Of a stretch of DNA of 24,226 nt, positions 13,977 to 21,825 are shown piece after piece. Positions within the stretch are counted from its first letter, which is position 1. Each line of letters opens with the position of its first letter. A model generated the notes under the pieces. That model was not told the origin of the DNA. It searched no databases and saw only the letters and a program-made list of their open reading frames with translations. The position numbers and the translations under genes are program-made. This DNA comes from JAAYZQ01 sp034428935 (GTDB taxonomy: Bacteria > Chloroflexota > Anaerolineae > JAAYZQ01), in assembly GCA_034428935.1 (NCBI GenBank), contig DAOUHB010000172.1, forward strand, positions 1 through 24,226. The letters are read 5' to 3'.

Positions 13977-16109
13977 CTAGACGGCGCGTTCCACGCCATC
14001 GGGCCCCTTGACGTTCACGGGCTCCGGGTACTTGACCCGCGGGTGGAACACGCCCTTCAAAACGCTGACAAAGGCCGCCTGGATCTCTTTCAGGTCGCGC
14101 AAGGTGAGGTCCGACTCGTCCAGTTGCCCGTCGTCCAGCTTGGACTTGATGGTGTCGGCGATGATGCGCTCGATCTCTTCCACCGACTTGGGCTCGGCGC
14201 TGCGCACGCGGGCCTCGCTGCCGTCGGCGAGCATGAGGATGGCCGTCTCGCGGGATTGGGGCTTTGGGCCCGGATAGGCAAAGTCCTCCTTGCGGACGGT
14301 CTCGTCGTTGTCGTTGGCCTCGTTGAGGGCCATGCGATAGAAGGCGAGGGTCAGGCCCGTGCCGTGGTGTTCGCTGATAAAGGCTCGCACGGCGGCCGGC
14401 AGATGGTGCTTCCTGGCCAGGTCCAGGCCATCCTGGACGTGACTGAGGATGATCTGGGCGCTGGTGCGCGGGTCCAGGCGTTCGTGGGGATTGACGGTGC
14501 CCACGCGGTTCTCGATGTAAAAGTAGGGCCGGGCCGTCTTGCCGATGTCGTGGTAATAGGTGCCCACGCGGGCCAGGAGGCCGTCGGCCCCGATGCGCTC
14601 GGCCGCCTCTTCGGCCATGTTGGCCACGAGGAGGGTGTGGTGGTAGGTGCCGGGCGCGTTGAGCAGCAACTGGCGGAAGAGGGGATGGGTCGGCCGCGAG
14701 AGCTCCATCAACTGGAAGGGCGTGATGACGTCCAGGAAGGTGCTGAGGGCGAAAAAGGCGGCCAGGGTGACGCTCGCCGCCAGGCCGCCCATGACCACGC
14801 CGACCATGGCGTTGATGGAGGTGCGCAGCAGGTCGGGCTGGGGAGCCAGGAGCCCGAAGGCCAAGATGACGGTGGCGTTGGTGAGGGCCACGGCCAGCCC
14901 CGCTCGCAGGAAGGACTTTAACCGCTCGGCCTGGCCCAGCGACAGGGCGCCGATGAGGGCGCCGCTCAGGAGATAGACCGTCAGCTCCAGCGTGCCGCCG
15001 GCCAGGTAGGCGCCCACGAGGCCCGTGACCACGCCCACGGCCACCCCCAGGCCGGGCCCGAAGAGGATGGTGATGAGCATGGGCAGTGCCGGCAGGGGGT
15101 AGAGGTAGGGCGCCACACCGTCGGCGAAGGGCAGCATCAGCTTGCCGGCGACTACAAAGAGGGCGACGAGCAGGAAGGTGACGGCCGCCGTGCGCCAGCG
15201 CTGCCAGAGGCTGGGCTGCAGCCGGAAGACAAACATCTCCAGCATGCTGGTGGCCAGCAGGGCGAGGAGGATGGCGCTGAGGACCGACGGCCAGCGCACC
15301 GACTGCTGGCGCAGGCCGTAGGCGTCCAGGGCTTCGATGTCGATGGCGCGCACCAGGCTTCCCTCGCGGACGATGGCCTCTCCCTGGCGGATGGTCCACG
15401 TCACGGGGGCCGTGTTCTCGCGTGCCTGCTGGCGCAGCTCCTCGGTGCGGGCGGCGTTGTAGAAGGCATTGGCCGTCACCAGGCCCCCGGCAATGTCCTC
15501 CACGATGGCCGTCTGTTCGGCGCTCAGGTTGTGGTCGATGAGGGTGGGCAGGGTGCGGCGCACCGACGCCACCCGGTCGTCGCGGATCTCGTTCTGCATG
15601 GCCCGGCCCAGGACGCGCACCGTCTCGTCGCGGGTTTCCTGCCAGGCCTCGTCGTCCAGGGCCATGGCCTGGGAGATGACGTCTTCGGGGAGGTCGAGGT
15701 CGGGAATGGCGGCCACCCAGCTTATCTGCTGCACGCCCGAGGCGTAGGGATCCTCCCGCACGGTGCTGACATAGTCCAGGATCTGCCTGGCCCGGATCTC
15801 TTGCTGGCGCGCCACCGAGATGTCGGGGCGCTCGTAGACGTCGGCCACGGAGGCCGCCTCGATGTCCTGGGCTTGTTTGGTGCGGATGGCGCTCTCGTAG
15901 GTCAGGTCGTAGGGAGCCAGGATTTCGATGCGGCTGACGTCGCCGGCGTCGAGGATCACCCGCTGAGACGGCAAGAAGTCTACCAGCAGCACGCCGCTGA
16001 TGACAGCCGCCAACAGGAGCCCCAGGACCATGGCACGCAGGGCTACACTCCAGCGATCGCGGCCCGTCCTGGCGGGACGTCGCCGGCGACTCTGGGGGCT
16101 ATCGAGCAT
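13977..16109 (-). CDS. pgpH: 7TM-HD phosphohydrolase (PgpH-type, likely cyclic di-AMP phosphodiesterase)
   Basis: 710 residues. The order is an N-terminal membrane helix (about 22-46), a large extracytoplasmic 7TMR-HDED sensor domain (about 50-275), a seven-helix membrane region (about 277-470) and a cytoplasmic HD domain. The HD metal site HDIGK is at 520-524, preceded by GTYHHTLLVANMAEEAA and followed by SEHHGTG, both typical of the family. Characterised PgpH proteins hydrolyse cyclic di-AMP. The start is ATG at 16109 with GTGAGG upstream. The ybeY gene follows on the same strand, a conserved neighbourhood, and the promoter is about 72 bases upstream. Its 5' untranslated region carries a tandem 8-mer, AAACGAAC on the plus strand at 16125-16132 and 16133-16140. 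Confidence 0.93.
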   Translation of the reverse strand: MLDSPQSRRRRPARTGRDRWSVALRAMVLGLLLAAVISGVLLVDFLPSQRVILDAGDVSRIEILAPYDLTYESAIRTKQAQDIEAASVADVYERPDISVARQQEIRARQILDYVSTVREDPYASGVQQISWVAAIPDLDLPEDVISQAMALDDEAWQETRDETVRVLGRAMQNEIRDDRVASVRRTLPTLIDHNLSAEQTAIVEDIAGGLVTANAFYNAARTEELRQQARENTAPVTWTIRQGEAIVREGSLVRAIDIEALDAYGLRQQSVRWPSVLSAILLALLATSMLEMFVFRLQPSLWQRWRTAAVTFLLVALFVVAGKLMLPFADGVAPYLYPLPALPMLITILFGPGLGVAVGVVTGLVGAYLAGGTLELTVYLLSGALIGALSLGQAERLKSFLRAGLAVALTNATVILAFGLLAPQPDLLRTSINAMVGVVMGGLAASVTLAAFFALSTFLDVITPFQLMELSRPTHPLFRQLLLNAPGTYHHTLLVANMAEEAAERIGADGLLARVGTYYHDIGKTARPYFYIENRVGTVNPHERLDPRTSAQIILSHVQDGLDLARKHHLPAAVRAFISEHHGTGLTLAFYRMALNEANDNDETVRKEDFAYPGPKPQSRETAILMLADGSEARVRSAEPKSVEEIERIIADTIKSKLDDGQLDESDLTLRDLKEIQAAFVSVLKGVFHPRVKYPEPVNVKGPDGVERAV

Positions 16110-16180
16110 CGGGCCTCACTTTAGAAACGAACAAACGAACACTTGGGCAAATGGACATCTCTTACCCCGTTCCCGCGCCT

Positions 16181-16209
16181 ATTATAGACGTCCTCCGTCG
16201 GGAAGTCAA
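16181..16209 (-). promoter_or_regulatory. Promoter of the 7TM-HD gene
   Basis: Minus strand: TTGACT (16204-16209), a 17-base spacer, and perfect TATAAT (16181-16186). One of the closest matches to the housekeeping consensus in the window. It is divergent from the EF-G promoter, with 82 bases between the two -35 boxes. Confidence 0.8.
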
Positions 16210-16291
16210 GTCCGGGCGGCGCGTCCAAGGAGCGGATCACCGCCGGTCCCGTGTCTGTCGCGGGCGGCCGTACCCTCAGTCCGCCCGGGCT

Positions 16292-16320
16292 TTGACATAT
16301 CGCTGGATATGTCATACAAT
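16292..16320 (+). promoter_or_regulatory. Promoter of the EF-G-like gene
   Basis: Perfect TTGACA (16292-16297), a 17-base spacer, and TACAAT (16315-16320). The start codon lies about 45 bases after the expected transcript start. A perfect inverted repeat fills the spacer (separate entry). Confidence 0.8.
16293..16314. promoter_or_regulatory. Palindromic operator candidate inside the EF-G promoter
   Basis: TGACATATC (16293-16301), GCTG, GATATGTCA (16306-16314): perfect 9-bp arms around a 4-bp centre. It begins inside the -35 box and ends immediately before the -10 box, so a dimeric repressor bound here would block RNA polymerase. The arms are AT-richer than the surrounding DNA. Confidence 0.55.
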
Positions 16321-16371
16321 ACTGTGCCGGAATGACGACCACGGCACCAGTACCGACGATGGAGGAAGTGG

Positions 16372-18444
16372 ATGAAGATATACAAGAGTGACAATTTGCG
16401 CAACGTGGCCCTCCTCGGCCACGGCAGCGCGGGCAAGACGTCGCTGGCTGAGGCGATGTTGTACGATTCCGGCGCGGTCAATCGCCTGGGCCGCGTCGAC
16501 GAGGGAACTTCGGTTTCCGACTGGGACGACGAAGAGCGACGCCGCAAAATGTCCATCAACGCGACGCTCATTCCTTGTGAGTGGCGCGATCACAAGCTGA
16601 ACGTTATTGACACCCCGGGTTACATGGACTTTGTGGGTGAGGTGGTCGGTTCCGCGCGCGTGGTCGACGCTGCCGTGGTGTTGGTGGACTCGGTCGGCGG
16701 CGTGGAAGTGGGCACCGAGCAGGTGTGGGACTATGCCGACGAGCAGAACCTGCCTCGCCTGGCCTTTGTCAACAAGATGGAACGGGAGAACGCAAACTTC
16801 CAGCGGGTCGTCGAGGAGATTGCCTCCCGGTTCCACCTTCCCGCGGTGCCCATCCAACTGCCCATCGGCAGCCAGGCCGATTTTCAGGGCGTGGTGGACC
16901 TGCTGACACAAAAGGCGTACGTGGGCGAGAAGGGCAGCGAGGCCCCCATCCCGGCCGGCATGGCCGATGCCGTCGAAGAGGCGCGCATGGTCCTGCTGGA
17001 GGCCGCGGCCGAGGGCGAAGACGCCCTGATGGAAAAGTACTTTGAGAGCGAGACCCTCACCGACGAAGAGATCCTGCGGGGCTTGAAGGCGCGCATCAAG
17101 CGGGGCGATCTGGTGGCCGTCCTGTGTGGCTCGGCGGCGATGAACATCGGCGTGCAGGGCGTCATGCAGGCCATCGTGGATCTGTTGCCGTCTCCCGTGG
17201 CCGCGGGGCCCTACCCGGCCAGGAACCTGGCCACCAACGAGAACACGGAGCTGGAAGGCGACGCCGCGGGCGCGCTGGCGGCCCTGGTGTTCAAGACCGT
17301 GGCCGACCCCTACGTGGGCAAGCTCTCCTATTTCCGCGTGTACTCGGGCACCGTCGAGTCGGACTCGCGGGTCTTTAACAGCCGTGTCCGCGAAGAGGAA
17401 CGGCTGGGGCAGATCTATGCCATGCGGGGCAAGGAACAACTCCCTGTGGACAGGGTGCCGGCGGGCGACATTGCCGCCGTGGCGCGGCTGAGCGAAACCC
17501 AGACGGGCGACACGCTGTGCGACCGCGGCATGCCCCTGGAGCTTGCCCCGGCCGAGTATCCCGACCCCCTCTACTCCGTCGCCGTCACACCCAAGACCAA
17601 GGCCGACGCGGCCAAGATCAGCCCCACGCTGACGCGCCTGGCCGAGCAGGACCCCACCCTGCGCTGGCGGCAGGACATCAGCACCCGGGAGACGATCCTG
17701 TCGGGCATGGGCGACACGCACATCAACGTGGCCATCCGGCGCATGGAAGAGACCTTTAGCCTGGGCCTGGACACCGCCGTGCCCCGCGTGCCCTACATGG
17801 AGACCATCACCAAGTCGTCGAGCGCCCAGTACCGCCACAAGAAGCAGACGGGTGGCGCTGGCCAGTTCGCCGAGGTGCACATGCGGGTCGAGCCGCGGGA
17901 GCGCGACAGCGGCTTCGAGTTCGCCTGGGAAGTGGTGGGCATGAACGTCTCAAAGACCTTCGGGCCCTCCATCGAAAAGGGCATCAAATCGGTCCTCGAG
18001 CAGGGGGTCATTGCCGGCTACCCGGTGGTGGACGTCATGGCCGCGGTGTACGACGGCAAGGAGCACCCGGTCGACTCCAAGGACATTGCCTTCCAGATCG
18101 CCGGTCGCGAGGTCTTCAAGCTGGCCTTCAAGGCGGCGGGTCCGGTGCTGCTGGAACCGATCTACACGTACACCATCAGCGTCCCTGAGGAGTACATGGG
18201 CGACGTGCTGAGCGACCTGAACACCCGGCGGGCCCAGGTTCTGGGCATGGACCAGGCGAACGGCAGGAGCATCGTCACCGCCCTGGTGCCCCTGGCCGAG
18301 ATGCAGCGCTACGTCAGCGACCTGCGGTCCATCACCCAGGGGCGCGGCCTGTTCAGCATGGAATTCGCCAGCTACCAGAACGTGCCCGGCCACCTGGCCG
18401 ACCAGATCGTCGCCGCCGCCCAGCGGGAAGCGGAAGAAAAGTAA
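16372..18444 (+). CDS. fusA: Elongation factor G paralogue (EF-G-like GTPase)
   Basis: 690 residues, full EF-G length with GTP domain, domain II, and domains III-V. The P-loop is GHGSAGKT (16-23), G3 is DTPGY (80-84) and G4 is NKME (134-137). Canonical EF-G has AHIDAGKTT and a RGITI switch I; here these positions read GHGSAGKTS and RRKMSINAT, the form seen in the second EF-G type found alongside normal FusA in Thermus, actinobacteria and Chloroflexota. It probably acts on the ribosome, but whether as a translocase, recycling factor or stress variant is open. GGAGGAAGTGG precedes the ATG. No rpsL, rpsG or tuf neighbours are present, which also argues against the main fusA locus. The gene is monocistronic, with its own promoter, operator candidate and strong terminator. 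Confidence 0.9.
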   Translation: MKIYKSDNLRNVALLGHGSAGKTSLAEAMLYDSGAVNRLGRVDEGTSVSDWDDEERRRKMSINATLIPCEWRDHKLNVIDTPGYMDFVGEVVGSARVVDAAVVLVDSVGGVEVGTEQVWDYADEQNLPRLAFVNKMERENANFQRVVEEIASRFHLPAVPIQLPIGSQADFQGVVDLLTQKAYVGEKGSEAPIPAGMADAVEEARMVLLEAAAEGEDALMEKYFESETLTDEEILRGLKARIKRGDLVAVLCGSAAMNIGVQGVMQAIVDLLPSPVAAGPYPARNLATNENTELEGDAAGALAALVFKTVADPYVGKLSYFRVYSGTVESDSRVFNSRVREEERLGQIYAMRGKEQLPVDRVPAGDIAAVARLSETQTGDTLCDRGMPLELAPAEYPDPLYSVAVTPKTKADAAKISPTLTRLAEQDPTLRWRQDISTRETILSGMGDTHINVAIRRMEETFSLGLDTAVPRVPYMETITKSSSAQYRHKKQTGGAGQFAEVHMRVEPRERDSGFEFAWEVVGMNVSKTFGPSIEKGIKSVLEQGVIAGYPVVDVMAAVYDGKEHPVDSKDIAFQIAGREVFKLAFKAAGPVLLEPIYTYTISVPEEYMGDVLSDLNTRRAQVLGMDQANGRSIVTALVPLAEMQRYVSDLRSITQGRGLFSMEFASYQNVPGHLADQIVAAAQREAEEK

Positions 18445-18482
18445 CGACGGCCCCCGGCGCCGGGCCGGGGGATGGATAGAGA

Positions 18483-18527
18483 CAAAACGGCCGCCAGGCG
18501 GGCATCCGCCTGGCGGCCGTTTTGGTT
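18483..18527. terminator. Strong bidirectional rho-independent terminator
   Basis: A 19-bp perfect stem, with left arm 18483-18501, GCAT loop 18502-18505 and right arm 18506-18524. The left arm begins CAAAACGGCC and the right arm ends GGCCGTTTTG, so an A/T tract is present in both orientations. It lies between the convergent EF-G and TPR genes and should end both transcripts. Confidence 0.85.
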
Positions 18528-18581
18528 GGTCGGGGTCTCTCCGGGTGAGCGATGGCGCCGAAGAAGGCGGCCGGCGACATC

Positions 18582-19220
18582 CTAGCCTTCGGGCGGCTCC
18601 TGGCCCTCTGGCTCCTGCTCTTCTTCTTCTTCTTCTTCTTCTTCTTCTTCTTCGTCGTCCTCTTCGGGCGAGATGGCGCCGCCGCCGCCGCCAAACACGC
18701 CCAGCATCTGAAAGAGCTTGCGGGCCAGCTTCTGTTTGCCGCTGGCCTCCTCGCCTTCCTCCAGACCCTCGCGATAGCCGTCCATGGCCTCCAGGAACTT
18801 GCCCCGCTGCACCTTGAGCTTGCTCAGCTGGCGGGCCACGGCCTTCTCGTTGCCCCGCTCGCCCAGATCGCGAAAGATGGCGACGGCCTCCTCGTAGGCT
18901 TCGATGGCCTTGTCGGCCTGGTCCTGGCGGTCGTACAGCATTCCCAGGTTGCCCAGGGTGACGGCCTGGCCCGAGCGGTCGGGCAGGGCCATGCGAATGG
19001 TGAGGGCCTCGTCGAGGTGGGTCTGGGCCGCTTCCCAGTCCTCCATCTGGATGCACACCACGCCGGCGTCGTTCAGGGCCTCGCTCTCTTCTTTGCGCAG
19101 GCCTTCCCCGGCAAAGAGCTGGCGTGCCTTCAGGAGGGCGGCCAGGGCCTCTTCGTACTCGCCGGCGCGATAGGCGTCGATTCCTTCGTCGTACAGATGG
19201 CGGGCGCGATCAACGTTCAT
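18582..19220 (-). CDS. TPR-repeat protein with poly-glutamate tail
   Basis: 212 residues. Tetratricopeptide-type helices run from about residue 5 to 160. The clear units start at ARHLYDEGIDAYRAGEYEEA, then SEALNDAGVVCIQMEDWEAA and AVTLGNLGMLYDRQDQADKA, with a fourth, more divergent unit. The C-terminus carries a Gly run and then an Asp/Glu run (EEDDEEEE onward) encoded largely by 11 consecutive GAA codons. It is probably a cytoplasmic scaffold. ATG at 19220 has AAGGAGG seven bases upstream and overlaps the histidine-kinase stop by one base (TAATG), so the two are translationally coupled. This suggests the TPR protein works with the kinase, perhaps as its partner. The longer open frame upstream of 19220 overlaps the kinase and is not used. 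Confidence 0.88.
   Translation of the reverse strand: MNVDRARHLYDEGIDAYRAGEYEEALAALLKARQLFAGEGLRKEESEALNDAGVVCIQMEDWEAAQTHLDEALTIRMALPDRSGQAVTLGNLGMLYDRQDQADKAIEAYEEAVAIFRDLGERGNEKAVARQLSKLKVQRGKFLEAMDGYREGLEEGEEASGKQKLARKLFQMLGVFGGGGGAISPEEDDEEEEEEEEEEEEQEPEGQEPPEG
18621..18653. repeat. (TTC)11 trinucleotide microsatellite coding for poly-Glu
   Basis: Eleven uninterrupted TTC units on the plus strand, equal to GAA codons in the TPR gene. Slippage in steps of three would lengthen or shorten the glutamate tail without breaking the frame. Confidence 0.9.
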
Positions 19221-20923
19221 TATGAAACCTCCTTGTCGCTCGCTTCTGGTTGGGCCTGCTCGGCGACGGGAACCCGCAGGATGATGCGCGTGCCCGTCTG
19301 AGGAGGCGTGTTGCACGACTCGATGCGGAACTGGGCGTCGATGAGCTCGGCCCGTTCCTTCATGCTCAACAGCCCGATGCTGCCCTTGCGGTCATAGTTC
19401 TGCTGGACGGCGGCCGAGTCAAAGCCGGCGCCATTGTCTTCGACGGTGACCTCCAGCCAGCTATCGTCGGGCTGCAGGCGCAGCCAGACGTCGTTGGCCG
19501 AGGCGTGCTTCTTGGCGTTGGTGACGGCCTCCTGGACGATGGCAAAGATGGTGGCTGCCACGGCGCCGTTGAGGCAGGGCAGGAGCGAGGGGGCCTGGAA
19601 ATGGACGCGAAACTCCTTGTTGCTCTGGAGCTGCTGCACGTAGCTTTCCATGGCCGCGCTCAGCCCCTGGGTCTCGAGGATGAGGGGCCGCAGCTCAAAG
19701 AGGGCCAGCCGCGCCTGGCGCGTCGCCTCGCGGGCCAGGTCGCGCAGCGATGCCAGCTCGGCGGAGGCGGCCTCGGGCTTGAGCTCCAGCAGGCGCTCCA
19801 GGTGATCGATGCCCATGGAGATGGCCGACAGGAACTGGACCGTGCCGTCGTGGAGGTTGCGGGCCACCTGGCGGCGCACGTCCTCCTGGGCGCGGATGAT
19901 CCGGTCGCGCTCATCGCGCAGGCTCTGGTAGAGCTGCGCGTTCTCGATGGCCACCGCCGCCTGGTTGGCGGTGGTGAGCATCAGGCTCATGTCTTCGGCG
20001 TCAAAGCCGGTCTCGCTCCGCTTGTTGAGCGCCTCCAGGACGCCGACGATGGTACCGCGAATCTTGATGGGCACGCACAGTACCGACTTGGTGAGAAAGC
20101 CGGTGCGGGCGTCGACGTTGGGACTGAATCGCGGGTCCTGGTGCACGTCGTTGACGATGACCGGCACTCCGTTGCTGGCGACCCAGCCGGCAATGCCCTC
20201 GTTCTGCCGGGTACGCTGCTTGCGCAGCAGCGCGCCCATCTCGCCGTGGGTATACTCGAACACGAGATCGCCCGTGTCCCGGTCGATGAGCATGAGGGCC
20301 GAAGCGCTGGCGTCCAGGACCGCCGTGGCGAGCTGCATGGTATCGTCCAGCACCTTGCCCAGGTCAAAGGTAGAGGCCATGGACTGGGCCACCTGGTAAA
20401 AGAGGCTCAACTGGGTTAGCCGGTCCCTGGTCAGCGACAGCTCGCTGACGAGACTCACGACGCGGCCAAAGGCCCGCAAGTAGTGCAGGAGCGTGTCGCG
20501 CTGGGCGCCGGCCGGCACACAGTCTGCGGGAAAGGCCACGAACAGTGTGCCCGCCACCCTGGCCTCGCGGACGATGAGGGTTTGCACGGCGGTGTGGTCG
20601 GTGCCCTTGATGGGCTGCCAGGCTGCGCGCAACTCGTCGCCGTCGGGCATTTCCCAGGCGCCGGCCGAGATCCGTTTCTCGACCCCCGTCTCCCACTGGT
20701 CCACAAAGCCGGCCACCGCGGGCGGCATATCGCCGCGGCGAACGCTCAGGGGCGGCCGGCTGGCGTAAAAGAGGGAGGCCGAGGTGGCTCCGAATTGGGA
20801 GATTAGCGTAGAGAGCCCCTCCGTGGCGAGGCCCACCGGTTCTGAATGATCCAGCAGATGGACGACCTTTTCCAGGCTGAAGAGGGCGCCCACCGCCGTT
20901 GCGAAAGAGTCTGTCCGATTCAC
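19220..20923 (-). CDS. GAF-domain sensor histidine kinase (HisKA_3/NarL-type)
   Basis: 567 residues from the chosen start. There is no membrane segment, so it should sense a cytoplasmic signal. An N-terminal GAF-like region (about 1-170) is followed by a typical GAF domain (about 185-345) with GIAGWVASNG and KSVLCVPIKIRGTIVGV. A HisKA_3 dimerisation helix follows, with the phospho-acceptor H358 in VARNLHDG. The HATPase domain has the N-box VQEAVTNAKKHA, DNGAGFD and GLLSMKERAELI. All catalytic elements look intact. GTG at 20923 has AAGGA six bases upstream; a TTG at 20980 would add 19 residues and is less supported. It lies between the XRE regulator and the TPR gene. NarL/LuxR-type response regulators usually sit beside such kinases, but none is here. 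Confidence 0.92.
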   Translation of the reverse strand: MNRTDSFATAVGALFSLEKVVHLLDHSEPVGLATEGLSTLISQFGATSASLFYASRPPLSVRRGDMPPAVAGFVDQWETGVEKRISAGAWEMPDGDELRAAWQPIKGTDHTAVQTLIVREARVAGTLFVAFPADCVPAGAQRDTLLHYLRAFGRVVSLVSELSLTRDRLTQLSLFYQVAQSMASTFDLGKVLDDTMQLATAVLDASASALMLIDRDTGDLVFEYTHGEMGALLRKQRTRQNEGIAGWVASNGVPVIVNDVHQDPRFSPNVDARTGFLTKSVLCVPIKIRGTIVGVLEALNKRSETGFDAEDMSLMLTTANQAAVAIENAQLYQSLRDERDRIIRAQEDVRRQVARNLHDGTVQFLSAISMGIDHLERLLELKPEAASAELASLRDLAREATRQARLALFELRPLILETQGLSAAMESYVQQLQSNKEFRVHFQAPSLLPCLNGAVAATIFAIVQEAVTNAKKHASANDVWLRLQPDDSWLEVTVEDNGAGFDSAAVQQNYDRKGSIGLLSMKERAELIDAQFRIESCNTPPQTGTRIILRVPVAEQAQPEASDKEVS

Positions 20924-20987
20924 TTCTGTTCCTTGCCCACCTGGCTCGCAGCCGGTTGGATTGGAATGCTCAGACCGCAAGATTCAC

Positions 20988-21665
20988 TCAATAGGTGATA
21001 TCCAACAGGGTTTCCGCGATCTGCCGCAGGCTGTCAGCCTTCATGGAGCTGAGCAGCATGGCAATCCGGAGATAGAGCGTGTTGGTCGGTTTGAGCACAA
21101 AGTCGCGCAGGTCGGGGGGCAGTTCGTCCAGGCGAGCCGCGAACTGGCGCTGCAGCTCGGCACGGCCCAGGGGCACGATCTCGTCGTCGCACAGGTCGGC
21201 CAGCGACTGGCCGCATTGTTCGGCGGCCATCTCGAGCTCGGCGAGGGGAATGTCTCGCCTGCCCGCCTCGTACTGGGAGATCCTGTACGCCGAGCAGCCC
21301 AGGAGGTCGGCCATCTGCTGCCGGTTGAGCCCCGCGGCCTGGCGGCATTGACGGAACTGCACGGCCAGCATCTTGGTCCGCAGCTTGATCATGGACGCCA
21401 TGGGCACCGGGTCGTCAGCCTCTTCTGCGGGCAGGGTCTGGTTCTCGTCCCAGAGGGTGATCAGGGGTACTTCCAGGAAGTACGCCAGGCCCTCCAGGTG
21501 CGGCAAGGAAATGCCTTGCCCCTGCTCATATTTGGCAAACGTGTGAGGGCTGGTCCCCAAGAACTCGGCGCACTCCCTCTGGCTCTTGCCGGCGCGAAGC
21601 CGGGCCCGCCTGACCAGGATGCCCACAATCTTGTTGCGGATAGCGATCGCCTGTGATGCCTCCAT
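20988..21665 (-). CDS. XRE-type regulator with two HTH domains
   Basis: 225 residues. The first Cro/C1-type HTH lies at about 13-71 (KSQRECAEFLGTSPHTFAKYEQG) and the second at about 98-156 (LNRQQMADLLGCSAYRISQYEAG). They are joined by an acidic linker and followed by a C-terminal helical tail. Having two DNA-binding domains in one chain suggests recognition of an asymmetric or directly repeated site, which fits the direct repeats at the start of its own transcript. Cysteines 32, 107, 124, 151 and 159 are numerous for such a protein; a redox or metal role is only a possibility. The start is ATG at 21665, preceded by GGAGGAGAGG; an in-frame TTG at 21680 lies within that ribosome site. It is the first gene of the operon with the kinase and TPR protein. 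Confidence 0.9.
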   Translation of the reverse strand: MEASQAIAIRNKIVGILVRRARLRAGKSQRECAEFLGTSPHTFAKYEQGQGISLPHLEGLAYFLEVPLITLWDENQTLPAEEADDPVPMASMIKLRTKMLAVQFRQCRQAAGLNRQQMADLLGCSAYRISQYEAGRRDIPLAELEMAAEQCGQSLADLCDDEIVPLGRAELQRQFAARLDELPPDLRDFVLKPTNTLYLRIAMLLSSMKADSLRQIAETLLDITY

Positions 21666-21690
21666 CGACCTCTCCTCCAATGAACCAAGA

Positions 21691-21717
21691 GGACAGAATA
21701 GAACGGACAGAATGAAC
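21691..21717. promoter_or_regulatory. Direct repeats at the XRE transcript start (operator candidate)
   Basis: Two copies of GGACAGAAT(A)GAAC in tandem, at 21691-21704 and 21705-21717. A further GAAC half lies at 21682-21685. They lie just downstream of the -10 box, about +1 to +27 of the minus-strand transcript, a position suited to autoregulation by the tandem-HTH protein. Confidence 0.5.
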
Positions 21718-21724
21718 GCTCCTA

Positions 21725-21752
21725 TTATAGCACAAAAGACACAGGATACAAC
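21725..21752 (-). promoter_or_regulatory. Promoter of the XRE-kinase-TPR operon
   Basis: Minus strand: TTGTAT (21747-21752), a 16-base spacer, and perfect TATAAT (21725-21730). The ATG is about 60 bases downstream of the -10 box. Confidence 0.75.
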
Positions 21753-21788
21753 TTGTGCTCCTTCCCATGTTCAGGTGAGCCGCAGGGG

Positions 21789-21818
21789 TTGGAAATCGCC
21801 GCCGGATTGTGGTATACT
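21789..21818 (+). promoter_or_regulatory. Promoter of the glycosyltransferase gene, probably leaderless
   Basis: TTGGAA (21789-21794), an 18-base spacer, and TATACT (21813-21818). The ATG at 21826 begins 8 bases after the -10 box, so transcription would start at or within a base or two of the start codon. Confidence 0.6.
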
Positions 21819-21825
21819 TGGGTCC

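Noticed and set aside
13862..13999. N-terminal extension of YbeY
   Set aside because: It would translate the cruciform repeat and part of the neighbouring gene; the ATG at 13861 has a proper ribosome site and gives the normal length.
16312..17880. 522-codon open frame on the minus strand
   Set aside because: Antisense to the EF-G gene; shadow frame.
18545..19301. Phe/Leu-rich membrane protein on the plus strand over the TTC repeat
   Set aside because: The hydrophobic run is the complement of the poly-Glu codons; the TPR gene on the minus strand has repeats, a ribosome site and coupling to the kinase.
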